A model generated the notes under the pieces. It searched no databases. It was not told where the DNA came from and was given only the letters and a program-made list of their open reading frames with translations. Position numbers and translations under genes: made by a program. Positions 7,936 through 14,868 of a DNA stretch of 45,309 nt are shown in pieces (within the stretch, counting starts at the first letter, position 1; each line of letters starts with the position of its first letter). Location: NCBI GenBank assembly GCA_934643865.1, contig CAKUCX010000023.1, positions 1 through 45,309 of the forward strand, in the 5' to 3' direction. The DNA comes from an uncultured Kiritimatiellota bacterium (GTDB taxonomy: Bacteria; Verrucomicrobiota; Kiritimatiellia; RFP12; UBA1067).

Positions 7936-8016
7936 AAGTCGCCGCTGCGCGGCTTTAAGTGGTTAAGTCGCGGCTTCGCCGCTTTAAGTGGTTAAGTCGC
8001 CGCTGCGCGGCTTTAA
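7936..8016. repeat. 29-bp tandem repeat with hairpins (2.8 units)
   Basis: Units at 7936-7964 and 7965-7993 and a partial third at 7994-8016 share AAGTCG at the start and TTTAAGTGGTT at the end. The core is a small hairpin: GCCGC-TGC-GCGGC in units 1 and 3, GCGGC-TTC-GCCGC in unit 2. The two arms are exchanged while base pairing is kept. The TAAGTGGTTAAGT part matches the 8-bp array at 43246-43396. Confidence 0.85.
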
Positions 8017-8032
8017 ATTCCGTAGGGATGAC

Positions 8033-8062
8033 TTGGGCTATTTAACCATTTAACCGTTTAAT
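8033..8062 (+). promoter_or_regulatory. Candidate promoter within 8-bp repeats, leaderless
   Basis: TTGGGC (8033-8038) and TTTAAT (8057-8062, five of six to the consensus -10) are 18 bp apart. The -10 ends eight bases before the ATG at 8071 and there is no Shine-Dalgarno sequence, again suggesting a leaderless start. The -10 is made by the last unit of an 8-bp repeat. Confidence 0.45.
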
Positions 8063-8064
8063 TC
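8041..8064. repeat. 8-bp tandem repeat (three units)
   Basis: TTTAACCA, TTTAACCG and TTTAATTC follow one another. They are the reverse-strand counterpart of the GGTTAAGT/GGTTAAAT units at 42014-42045 and 43246-43396, placed immediately in front of a start codon. Confidence 0.7.
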
Positions 8065-8070
8065 TCATTC

Positions 8071-9237
8071 ATGAAAATTTCCGGCATCAAGACGTTCGTC
8101 GTCCACTGTTTCCGCACGAACTGGGTGTTCGTGAAGGTGGAGACGGACGCGGGGATCGCGGGGCTCGGCGAGGGGACGCTGGAGTACAAGGAACACGCGC
8201 TCGTCGGGGCCCTGAAGGACCTCGAACACGCGCTCGTCGGCAAGGACCCCTTCGACACCGAATGGATCTGGCACGAGAACTACCGCGACGCCTACTGGCG
8301 CGGCGGGCCCGTCCTCATGAGTGCGCTCTCCGCCGTCGACATGGCGCTCTGGGACATCAAGGGCAAGGCGCTCGGCGTGCCGGTCTGGAAGCTCCTCGGC
8401 GGCAAGTGCCGCGAAGCCGTCCCCTGCTACGCGAACTGCTGGTTCGCGGGCGCGAAGGAGCCGGAGGAGTTCGCGGAGAAGGCGACGGCCGCCGTCGCGC
8501 GCGGCTTCAAGGGCCTCAAGTGGGATCCCTTCGGCAAGAACTACCGCCAGCTGCCGCCCGCCGACTTCAAGAAGGCAATGCGGTGCGTCGCCGCCGTGAA
8601 GGACGCGACGGAGGGGAAGGCCGAGATTCTCATCGAGTGCCACGGCCGCTTCGACGTGCCGACGGCGCTGCGGGTCTGCCACGCGCTGGAGGCGTTCGAC
8701 CCCTACTGGGTGGAGGAGCCGGTCATCCCCGACACGATGCGCGCCCTCGCCGACGTGCGCGGCCGCGTGCGCGTGCCGATCGCCTGTGGCGAGCGCCTCT
8801 ACACGACGCAGCAGATCCTCGACGCGATCGAGCTGCGCGCCTGCGACTACCTGCAGCCCGACGCTTCGCACGCGGGCGGCATCACGGCGATGAAGGGGAT
8901 TGCCGCGCTCTGCGACGCGCACCACGTGCCGTTCTGCGCGCACAACCCGTCCGGCCCCGTCGCGAACGCCGTCACGCTCGCCCTGGGCGTCTCGACGCCC
9001 GGCTACTGCATCCACGAGACGCTCTTCGACGACGTGCCGTGGCGCAAGGACGTCATCGACGAGGACGTGAAGTTCGCGGACGGGATGATGTACCCCTCGG
9101 ACCGGCCGGGCCTCGGCATCGAACTCGACGAGAAGGCGGCGGCGGCGCATCCCTACGAGCCGCACTGGCTGCGCCACTACGCGGGCACGCTCACGAACGT
9201 GCGTCCGCCCGACGCGACGCCCTACTACCACGCCTGA
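8071..9237 (+). CDS. Enolase-superfamily sugar-acid dehydratase (galactonate dehydratase-like)
   Basis: 388 residues, full length for the mandelate racemase/muconate lactonizing family, cytoplasmic, no signal peptide. The N-terminal capping domain is followed by a TIM barrel with KWDPF (Lys150), the metal ligands Glu189 (ECHGR), Glu215 (VEEP) and Glu241 (CGER), and acid/base residues His191 and His291 (AHNPSGP). The pattern HGR, VEEP, GER, LQPDASHAGGIT closely follows D-galactonate dehydratases, which convert an aldonic acid to the 2-keto-3-deoxy acid. One difference is Glu instead of the usual Asp as first ligand, so the exact sugar acid is uncertain. It would process acids released after the exported glycosidases and oxidases act. 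It starts eight bases after a possible -10. Confidence 0.85.
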   Translation: MKISGIKTFVVHCFRTNWVFVKVETDAGIAGLGEGTLEYKEHALVGALKDLEHALVGKDPFDTEWIWHENYRDAYWRGGPVLMSALSAVDMALWDIKGKALGVPVWKLLGGKCREAVPCYANCWFAGAKEPEEFAEKATAAVARGFKGLKWDPFGKNYRQLPPADFKKAMRCVAAVKDATEGKAEILIECHGRFDVPTALRVCHALEAFDPYWVEEPVIPDTMRALADVRGRVRVPIACGERLYTTQQILDAIELRACDYLQPDASHAGGITAMKGIAALCDAHHVPFCAHNPSGPVANAVTLALGVSTPGYCIHETLFDDVPWRKDVIDEDVKFADGMMYPSDRPGLGIELDEKAAAAHPYEPHWLRHYAGTLTNVRPPDATPYYHA

Positions 9238-9238
9238 C

Positions 9239-9253
9239 GGCGGGCCGCCCGCC
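9239..9253. terminator. Possible bidirectional hairpin between convergent genes
   Basis: GGCGGGC and GCCCGCC form a 7-bp GC stem with a one-base loop between the ends of the convergent genes 8071-9237 and 9262-10125. No T-run on either side, so termination is only a guess. Confidence 0.3.
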
Positions 9254-9261
9254 CCTTCGGA

Positions 9262-10125
9262 CTAGAACCGGAACCGGACGCCCACCGTGCCGATCGTCAG
9301 GTCGCGGCGGGCGTTCGGCGCCGGATTGGCCTTAACGCGGGCGCGGGCGTCGTCGTGCGCGATGCCGAACTGGTGGACGCCCGCGTAGAGCGTCGCCGTG
9401 TCCGAGACGCGCCAGGCGAGTTCAAGGGAGAGGTTGAGCGCCATGAGGCCGGAGCGGTAGCGCCCGCCGTCGGGCTTCGCGCCGTAGCGGCGTTCGAAGT
9501 GGTTTTCGCTTCCGCATTCCGCGAAGAACAGGGGCGTGAGGGAGAGGGCGTCCGTAAGCGCGAAGACCCGGCGCACGCCCGTCTGGACGTAGAGCCAGTC
9601 GTGCGGGTGGAGACCGCGCCGGACGAGGTAGAAGGGCGTGAGGTAGGGGTTGTCGAGGCTTTGGGCGAGGCGCCATTCGCTGATCGAGGCGTTCGTCTTG
9701 GCGAGGCGGGCGGGGTGGGAATAGCCCTCGAACGTGAGCCAGTCCTTCATGACGTCCGTGGTGAGGCCCCAGCCGCGCCACGTGTCGTCCAGGCGGCCGA
9801 AGTCCCAGACGTACGTCCAGAAGACGCCGTAGTCCATTTCGTTGAGGGCGTGGCGGTGGAGGTCGGCGCGGCGGTCGGTGAGGGAGGAGACGGTCCAGTT
9901 CCAGAAGCCGACCTTGCCGAAGTCGCCGACGTCCCGCGTGTCGAAGCCCGCGCGCGTGAGCGTCATGAGCATGGGGCGGTCCTCGACGATGCGCGCGCGC
10001 GAGTGGTAGGCCGTGCGGAAGCTGGGGTTCACGTGTACGTAGAACGGCTCGGCCGCGCCACCGGCCGTCAGGGCGAGGCAGGCGAACAGACAGAAAAGGC
10101 GCAGGGCCACAGGCGCACGCCGCAT
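9262..10125 (-). CDS. Outer-membrane beta-barrel protein
   Basis: 287 residues. A Sec signal peptide of about 25 residues (cut near GGAA-EP) precedes a body of alternating amphipathic strands rich in Trp, Tyr and Arg. The chain ends GVRFRF, the terminal Phe recognised by the outer-membrane assembly machinery. Size and strand pattern suggest a 10-14 stranded barrel; the substrate or role is unknown. The start at 10125 is favoured by GGAGG about six bases upstream. It overlaps the stop of a 33-residue ORF as TAATG, so translation is probably coupled. Convergent with the dehydratase at 8071-9237. Confidence 0.75.
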   Translation of the reverse strand: MRRAPVALRLFCLFACLALTAGGAAEPFYVHVNPSFRTAYHSRARIVEDRPMLMTLTRAGFDTRDVGDFGKVGFWNWTVSSLTDRRADLHRHALNEMDYGVFWTYVWDFGRLDDTWRGWGLTTDVMKDWLTFEGYSHPARLAKTNASISEWRLAQSLDNPYLTPFYLVRRGLHPHDWLYVQTGVRRVFALTDALSLTPLFFAECGSENHFERRYGAKPDGGRYRSGLMALNLSLELAWRVSDTATLYAGVHQFGIAHDDARARVKANPAPNARRDLTIGTVGVRFRF

Positions 10126-10226
10126 TACTTTCCTCCCGCCTCTTCTTCGCGGCGGCGCAGGCCCCCCGGCGTCTCCGCTTCGGGGAGCAGGCCGCATGCG
10201 AGGGCGAGAGCTGAAAGGGTCTTCAT
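10125..10226 (-). CDS. 33-residue ORF upstream of the barrel, leaderless
   Basis: A short ORF beginning MKTLSALALACGLLP, followed by a charged tail with REEE. Its ATG is eight bases after an extended -10 (TGCTATACT on the reverse strand), so it would be the first codon of the message, and its TAA overlaps the ATG of the barrel gene. The N-terminus resembles a short signal or lipoprotein leader, but the lipobox is non-canonical. It may be a small exported peptide or simply a coupling leader that controls barrel translation. No homolog recognised. Confidence 0.5.
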   Translation of the reverse strand: MKTLSALALACGLLPEAETPGGLRRREEEAGGK

Positions 10227-10234
10227 CGGCAACC

Positions 10235-10243
10235 AGTATAGCA
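10235..10243 (-). promoter_or_regulatory. Extended -10 (TGC-TATACT), reverse strand
   Basis: On the reverse strand TGCTATACT ends at 10235, eight bases before the ATG at 10226. It is identical to the boxes at 25923, 33444, 35597 and 37355. It drives the 33-residue ORF and the barrel gene. Confidence 0.75.
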
Positions 10244-10418
10244 TAGCGGTAGGGGGATGGTGCAGATGCGCCTCGATGCCGAAACAGCGTTCGCGGGTGA
10301 GCCGGTCGTTCTTCCCGATTTGCGGATACGGCCGCGACACGCGCGGCCTTCCCACTCCCGCGCGCGGATCTGCATCCCCCGCCCTCACGAATGGCATGCT
10401 CGTGAAACAGCATTATTA

Positions 10419-10427
10419 TGTTATACT
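10419..10427 (+). promoter_or_regulatory. Extended -10 (TGT-TATACT), leaderless start
   Basis: TATACT at 10422-10427 preceded by TGT; seven bases (ACCGCGC) separate it from ATG 10435 and contain no Shine-Dalgarno sequence. It is divergent from the reverse promoter at 10235-10243; the roughly 175 bases between the two show no other clear feature. Confidence 0.75.
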
Positions 10428-10434
10428 ACCGCGC

Positions 10435-11259
10435 ATGGCGGAAGACTACGAACTCATCGATTCGGGCGACGGACGCAAGTTCGAGCGCTTCGGGCGCTAC
10501 ACCCTCGTGCGCCCCTGCTCGCAGGCCCTCTGGCGGCCGTGCGACCGGGCCGCATGGGAGCAGGCGACGGCGACGTTCGACCGCGAGGATGGCAACCGCT
10601 GGCATGGGCGCGGCGCCTTGCCGAAGGAATGGACGATCGAGACGGCGGGTCTCGCGTTCAAGCTCTCGGGCACGGATTTTGGCCATCTCGGCATTTTCCC
10701 CGAGCAGCGTGCGCAGTGGCGGTGGATCGAGGCGGCGCTGGAGGGGCATGGCGGCGCGCGCGTCCTCAACCTCTTCGCCTATTCGGGCGGCTCGACGCTC
10801 GCGGCCGCGCGCGGCGGGGCGGAGGTCTGCCACCTCGACGCCTCGAAGGGCATGGTGCAGTGGGCGCGCGAGAACGCCGCGCTGAACGGCCTCCAGGACC
10901 GCCCGATCCGCTGGATCACGGACGACGCCCACAAGTTCCTCCGCCGGGAGATCCGCCGGGAGCGGCGCTACGACGCCGTCATCTTCGACCCGCCGACCTT
11001 CGGGCGCGGCGCGAACGGCGAGATGTACAAGATCGCGCACGACCTCCAGGAGACGATCGGCCTCGTGAAGGGCGTCCTCTCCGAACAGCCGCTCTTCGTC
11101 CTCTTTTCGTCCCATACGCCGGGGCTTTCCTGCCTCGTCGCCGAACACGTCATCGGCCAGGCCTTCCCGTCGGCGGCGCGCGTGGAGAGCGGCGAGATGC
11201 TGCTGGAGGGCCGCGGGCGGCCCTGCCCCTCGGGGATTTACTGCCGCGCCGTTTTCTGA
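10435..11259 (+). CDS. Class I SAM-dependent methyltransferase (COG1092-like)
   Basis: 274 residues, cytoplasmic. It has an N-terminal beta-rich segment, then a Rossmann methyltransferase with the SAM-binding motif LNLFAYSGGSTLAAA, the acidic LDASKG turn and the catalytic-site motif FDPPTFGRG. This arrangement is typical of the RlmI/RlmK-like COG1092 group that methylates rRNA bases, although the PUA domain of RlmI is not evident and the true substrate is not shown. The start is set by the extended -10 seven bases upstream; a longer upstream reading frame is not supported. It leads the run of genes through 18742, with 28 bases to the exosortase gene. Confidence 0.85.
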   Translation: MAEDYELIDSGDGRKFERFGRYTLVRPCSQALWRPCDRAAWEQATATFDREDGNRWHGRGALPKEWTIETAGLAFKLSGTDFGHLGIFPEQRAQWRWIEAALEGHGGARVLNLFAYSGGSTLAAARGGAEVCHLDASKGMVQWARENAALNGLQDRPIRWITDDAHKFLRREIRRERRYDAVIFDPPTFGRGANGEMYKIAHDLQETIGLVKGVLSEQPLFVLFSSHTPGLSCLVAEHVIGQAFPSAARVESGEMLLEGRGRPCPSGIYCRAVF

Positions 11260-11287
11260 TTTCTGATCTGACAGGATTCCAAATTCC

Positions 11288-12907
11288 ATGCGGAAGGTTT
11301 TCCAGTCCAGTCGAATGGGAGCGTTCCTGGTTCTCGCCGGGTGCGCGCTCTTCGGCTTCGCCGCGATGTTCGCGCGCGTGCGCGGCGTCTTCCTGGACGA
11401 GCTGGAGGACATGTCGCACGGCTGGCTCGTCCTGCCCTTTTCGCTCTACGCCCTCTGGACGGAGCGCGCGACGCTGCGGCGCACCTTCGGCGCGCCGTCC
11501 CCCTGGGGGCTGCTCGCGTGCGTCCCCTGCGTCCTCCTCGCCCTCCTCGGGACGCGCGGGCTGCAGCTCCGCTTCGAGCAGCTGGGGTTCATCGGCCTCT
11601 GCATCGCGCTCCCCTGGGCCTTCGGCGGCGGCCGCTTCGCGCGCGGCTTCGTCTTCCCCGCGCTCTTCCTCCTCTTCACGGTCCCGCTCAACACCTTCCT
11701 CGACGCCGTGACGATCCACCTGCGCCTCATGGCGAGCGGCGCGGCGCTCTTCGTCCTGCGCGGCTTCGGGCTCGACGTCGTCCGGCAGGGCACGGCGGTG
11801 ATCGCGCAGGGCGCGCATCCCTTCTCGGTGGACGTCGCCGCGCCGTGTTCTGGCCTGCGCTCGATCTTCGCGCTCATGGCGCTCACGGCGGCCTACGCCT
11901 GGTTCACGCAGCCCACGTGGCTGCGGCGCGGCGCGCTCTTCGCCTGTGCCGTCCCCCTCGCCGTGCTCGGCAACATCGCGCGCATCCTCACGATCTGCCT
12001 CGTCGCCGCCGGGACGAACGAGGCGTTCGCGCTCGGCTTCTACCACGACTACTCGGGCTACATCGTCTTCATCGTGGCCATCTGCCTGATGGTGGCCTGC
12101 GGGGGCCTCCTCGACCGCCTCGCGGAGCGGTACGGGCGCGGCCGCCCCGCCCCGCCGCCCGCCCCCGCCGCGCCGCCGTCCACGTCCGTTTCGGCCCGTT
12201 CGCGCTGGGTCCCGTGGCTCGCGGCGGCGCTGCTCGGCCCCCTCTTCGTCTTCCAGGGCCTCACGCCGCGCCCGACGGTGGCGGCGCCGCCGGCCTTTTC
12301 GCTGCCGGAGGCCCTGCCGGGATGCCGGACGGACGGCGTGCGCTACTGCCAGAACGAGCAGTGCGGCGCCCTCTACGCCCTGTCGCGGCTGGAGAAGGGG
12401 CGCGAGGGGATGTGCCCGGCCTGCGGCGCCGCCCTGGAGGGATGTTCGCTCGGCGAGCGGACGGTCCTGCCCGCCGACACGCGCATCGAGAAGCGCCTCT
12501 ACGCGACGCCCGACGCGCGCTTCCTCGTCTCGGCCATCGTGGGCGGCGCGTCCAAGAGCTCGCTCCACCGCCCCGAGCTCTGCATGCCCGCGCAGGGCTA
12601 CCAGATGTGCGACCCGGCGGACCTCGCGGTCGAGGGGCGGACGTTCCGCGCGATCCGCCTGGAGAGCCCGCGCGGGCCGTCGGTCGTCCACGCCTACACG
12701 TTCTTCAACCAGGCGGGCGTGCGCACGTCGTCGCACGCCGCGCGGATCCTGCGGGACGTCTGGGACCGCTCCGTCCTCAACCGCGTCGACCGCTGGGTGA
12801 TGGTCACCGTGTCGGCGTCGAACGACGGGGGCTTTTCGCTGGAACACGCCGCCGACCGCGCCGCGCTGACGGCGTTCCTGGACGCGCTTTCGAGGGCGCT
12901 GCCATGA
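11288..12907 (+). CDS. Exosortase fused to zinc ribbon and EpsI-like domain
   Basis: 539 residues. The first 280 form a multi-pass membrane exosortase/archaeosortase domain with the expected catalytic residues Cys187 (APCSGLRS), Arg232 (GNIAR) and His253 (YHDYSGY). A Pro/Ala-rich linker (about 285-300) and one further membrane segment lead to a Cys4 zinc-ribbon-like knuckle (Cys354, Cys359, Cys376, Cys379). A C-terminal EpsI/DUF3485-like domain follows with the HRPELC motif (427-432). Exosortases cleave and relocate proteins carrying a short C-terminal sorting tail, usually PEP-CTERM, together with an exopolysaccharide locus. EpsI is often a separate or fused partner; the zinc-binding insert is unusual. 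It overlaps the next gene by four bases (ATGA). No PEP-CTERM substrate was recognised in this window. Confidence 0.85.
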   Translation: MRKVFQSSRMGAFLVLAGCALFGFAAMFARVRGVFLDELEDMSHGWLVLPFSLYALWTERATLRRTFGAPSPWGLLACVPCVLLALLGTRGLQLRFEQLGFIGLCIALPWAFGGGRFARGFVFPALFLLFTVPLNTFLDAVTIHLRLMASGAALFVLRGFGLDVVRQGTAVIAQGAHPFSVDVAAPCSGLRSIFALMALTAAYAWFTQPTWLRRGALFACAVPLAVLGNIARILTICLVAAGTNEAFALGFYHDYSGYIVFIVAICLMVACGGLLDRLAERYGRGRPAPPPAPAAPPSTSVSARSRWVPWLAAALLGPLFVFQGLTPRPTVAAPPAFSLPEALPGCRTDGVRYCQNEQCGALYALSRLEKGREGMCPACGAALEGCSLGERTVLPADTRIEKRLYATPDARFLVSAIVGGASKSSLHRPELCMPAQGYQMCDPADLAVEGRTFRAIRLESPRGPSVVHAYTFFNQAGVRTSSHAARILRDVWDRSVLNRVDRWVMVTVSASNDGGFSLEHAADRAALTAFLDALSRALP

Positions 12908-14868
12908 CGCCCTTCCTTCGAAACCTCCTCCACGCCCTCAGGGCGACGGCGTCCTGGTGGGGCCTCGCGCTCGCCTCGTTCCTGCTGGCCTACGTCCTGA
13001 CGCCCCTCTGCCGCGCGCTCGCGCGGCGCCTCGGGATGGTCGACGCGCCCTCCGCCCGCCGCATCAACACGGTGCCCGTCCCGCGTGGCGGCGGCCTCGC
13101 CATCTACCTCGCGACGACGCTCACGCTCCTCGCGTACATCCTCGTGACGGGCGCGCCGGTCTCGCCGCTCTTCTCGAACGCGGCGCTGCTGCGCATGCTG
13201 GCGCTCGGCGGCGCGCTCGTCGTCGTCGGGCTTCTCGACGACAAGTTCGGCCTGCCGCCCCTCGTGAAGCTCGCGGGGCAGGTCGCCGTCGCGCTCGGCG
13301 CCGTCTTCTGGTGCCGCCTCGGCTTCCACGCGATTCCGCTCCTGAGCGGCATCCCGCCGCTGCTGGACGGCTTCTGCACGGTGTTCTGGATCGTGGGCGC
13401 GATCAATGCGTTCAACCTCATCGACGGCCTCGACGGGCTCGCGACGGGTCTCGCGCTCATCGCCGCCGTCGGCATGGGCGGCGCGCTCTTCTTCATCGGC
13501 TACCCCCAGGCGACGCTCGTCTACTTCGTCTTCGCGGGCGCCTGCCTCGCCTTCCTGCGCTACAACTTCCACCCCGCGAGCGTCTTCCTCGGCGACACGG
13601 GGTCGATGTACCTGGGCTTCGTCCTCTCGACCCTGCCGCTCTTCATGAAGTCGAGCGACTCGCTCTTCGTCTCGCTCGGCGTGCCGATGCTCGCGATGGG
13701 CGTGCCGATCTTCGACACGGCGCTCGCGATCCTCCGCCGGACGCTGCGGGCCGCGCTGACGCGCGAGGCGCACGGGGCGGACGAGGGGAACGCGCACGTC
13801 ATGCAGGCCGACACGGACCACCTCCACCACCGCATCCTCCGCCAGTTCGTCTCGCAGCGCAAGGCCGCCGGCGCGCTCTACGCCCTCGCGGCGTTCCTCG
13901 TGGCCGTCGGCTTCGGCGGCCTCGCCCTCCGCGACCGGGCCGCCGGGCTCTTCATCCTCGCCTTCATCGTGGGCGTGTGCATCGTCGTGCGCGACATGCG
14001 CCGCATCGAGCTGTGGGACGCCGGGCGGCTCCTCAGCGCGGTGGCGCACGACCGCGCCCGCGCGAGCCGCCGCCGGCGCCGCATGCTCGCGATCCCCTGC
14101 TACGTGGCGGTGGACGTGCTGATGCTCGTCCTCGTGTGCCTCTTCAACGTCCTCGTCCTCGGCCAGCGCATCGACACGTACCTCCTCCACACGGGGATGC
14201 CCCTGTGCGTCGTGCCCGTCTTCTTCTGCCTCATCTTCTTCCGCGTCTACGCGACGGTGTGGTCGCGCGCGCTCATTTCGAACTACATGCGCCTCGTCGC
14301 CGCGTGCTTCGTCGGCACGCTCGGCGGGTCCGCCGCCATCATCCTCTTCCACTTCCCCCATGCGAACCTGCTGGCGTTCTCCCTGCTCTCCTTCGCGTTT
14401 TCCTCGCTCGCGCTCTCGGGCGTGCGCCTCGTGCGCCCCGTCCTGCGCGACCTCTTCTACGCGCTCGACAGCGGGCGGCTGGCGGACAGCCCCGCGACGA
14501 GCCGCGTCGTCGCCTACGGCGCGGGGCTGCGCTACGCGATGTTCCGCCGCGAGCTGGTCCGCTCCTCCCTCCAGAACCGGCGGGTCGTCGTCGGCCTCCT
14601 CGACGACGACATCCTCCTGCGCGGCCTCTACATCGGCGGCCTGCGCATCCACGGCACGCTCGACCAGGCGCCGGCCGTCCTGAAGCGCCTGCGCGCGGAC
14701 GCCGTGGTCGTCACGTGCGTCCTCTCGCCCGAGCGCCTCGCGCTCGCGCGGCGGATCTTCGCCGAGGCGGGCGTGAAGATGAGTGTCTGGTCGTGGACGG
14801 AGGAGGACGTCCGGACCGGGCGCGCAGACGAGAACGAGGCCCCTGATGCAGCAGACCCCCGAACCTGA
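12904..14868 (+). CDS. WecA/MraY-family sugar-1-phosphate transferase fused to FlaA1/PglF-like N-terminal half
   Basis: 654 residues. Residues 1 to about 350 are a polytopic polyprenyl-phosphate N-acetylhexosamine-1-phosphate transferase with Asp112-Asp113 (LLDDKFG), NAFNLIDGLDGL (Asp174, Asp177), LGDTGS and the WecA-type HLHHR motif (306-310). Residues about 390-654 add four membrane helices and a Rossmann-like domain (VVAYGAG, VVVGLLDDD), resembling the N-terminal part of PglF/WbpM/FlaA1 proteins. The catalytic SDR dehydratase domain is absent. The protein probably starts a lipid-linked glycan at the inner membrane; the appended half may be regulatory or bind a nucleotide sugar. It overlaps the exosortase stop (ATGA) and its end overlaps the debranching gene by 23 bases. 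Confidence 0.85.
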   Translation: MTPFLRNLLHALRATASWWGLALASFLLAYVLTPLCRALARRLGMVDAPSARRINTVPVPRGGGLAIYLATTLTLLAYILVTGAPVSPLFSNAALLRMLALGGALVVVGLLDDKFGLPPLVKLAGQVAVALGAVFWCRLGFHAIPLLSGIPPLLDGFCTVFWIVGAINAFNLIDGLDGLATGLALIAAVGMGGALFFIGYPQATLVYFVFAGACLAFLRYNFHPASVFLGDTGSMYLGFVLSTLPLFMKSSDSLFVSLGVPMLAMGVPIFDTALAILRRTLRAALTREAHGADEGNAHVMQADTDHLHHRILRQFVSQRKAAGALYALAAFLVAVGFGGLALRDRAAGLFILAFIVGVCIVVRDMRRIELWDAGRLLSAVAHDRARASRRRRRMLAIPCYVAVDVLMLVLVCLFNVLVLGQRIDTYLLHTGMPLCVVPVFFCLIFFRVYATVWSRALISNYMRLVAACFVGTLGGSAAIILFHFPHANLLAFSLLSFAFSSLALSGVRLVRPVLRDLFYALDSGRLADSPATSRVVAYGAGLRYAMFRRELVRSSLQNRRVVVGLLDDDILLRGLYIGGLRIHGTLDQAPAVLKRLRADAVVVTCVLSPERLALARRIFAEAGVKMSVWSWTEEDVRTGRADENEAPDAADPRT

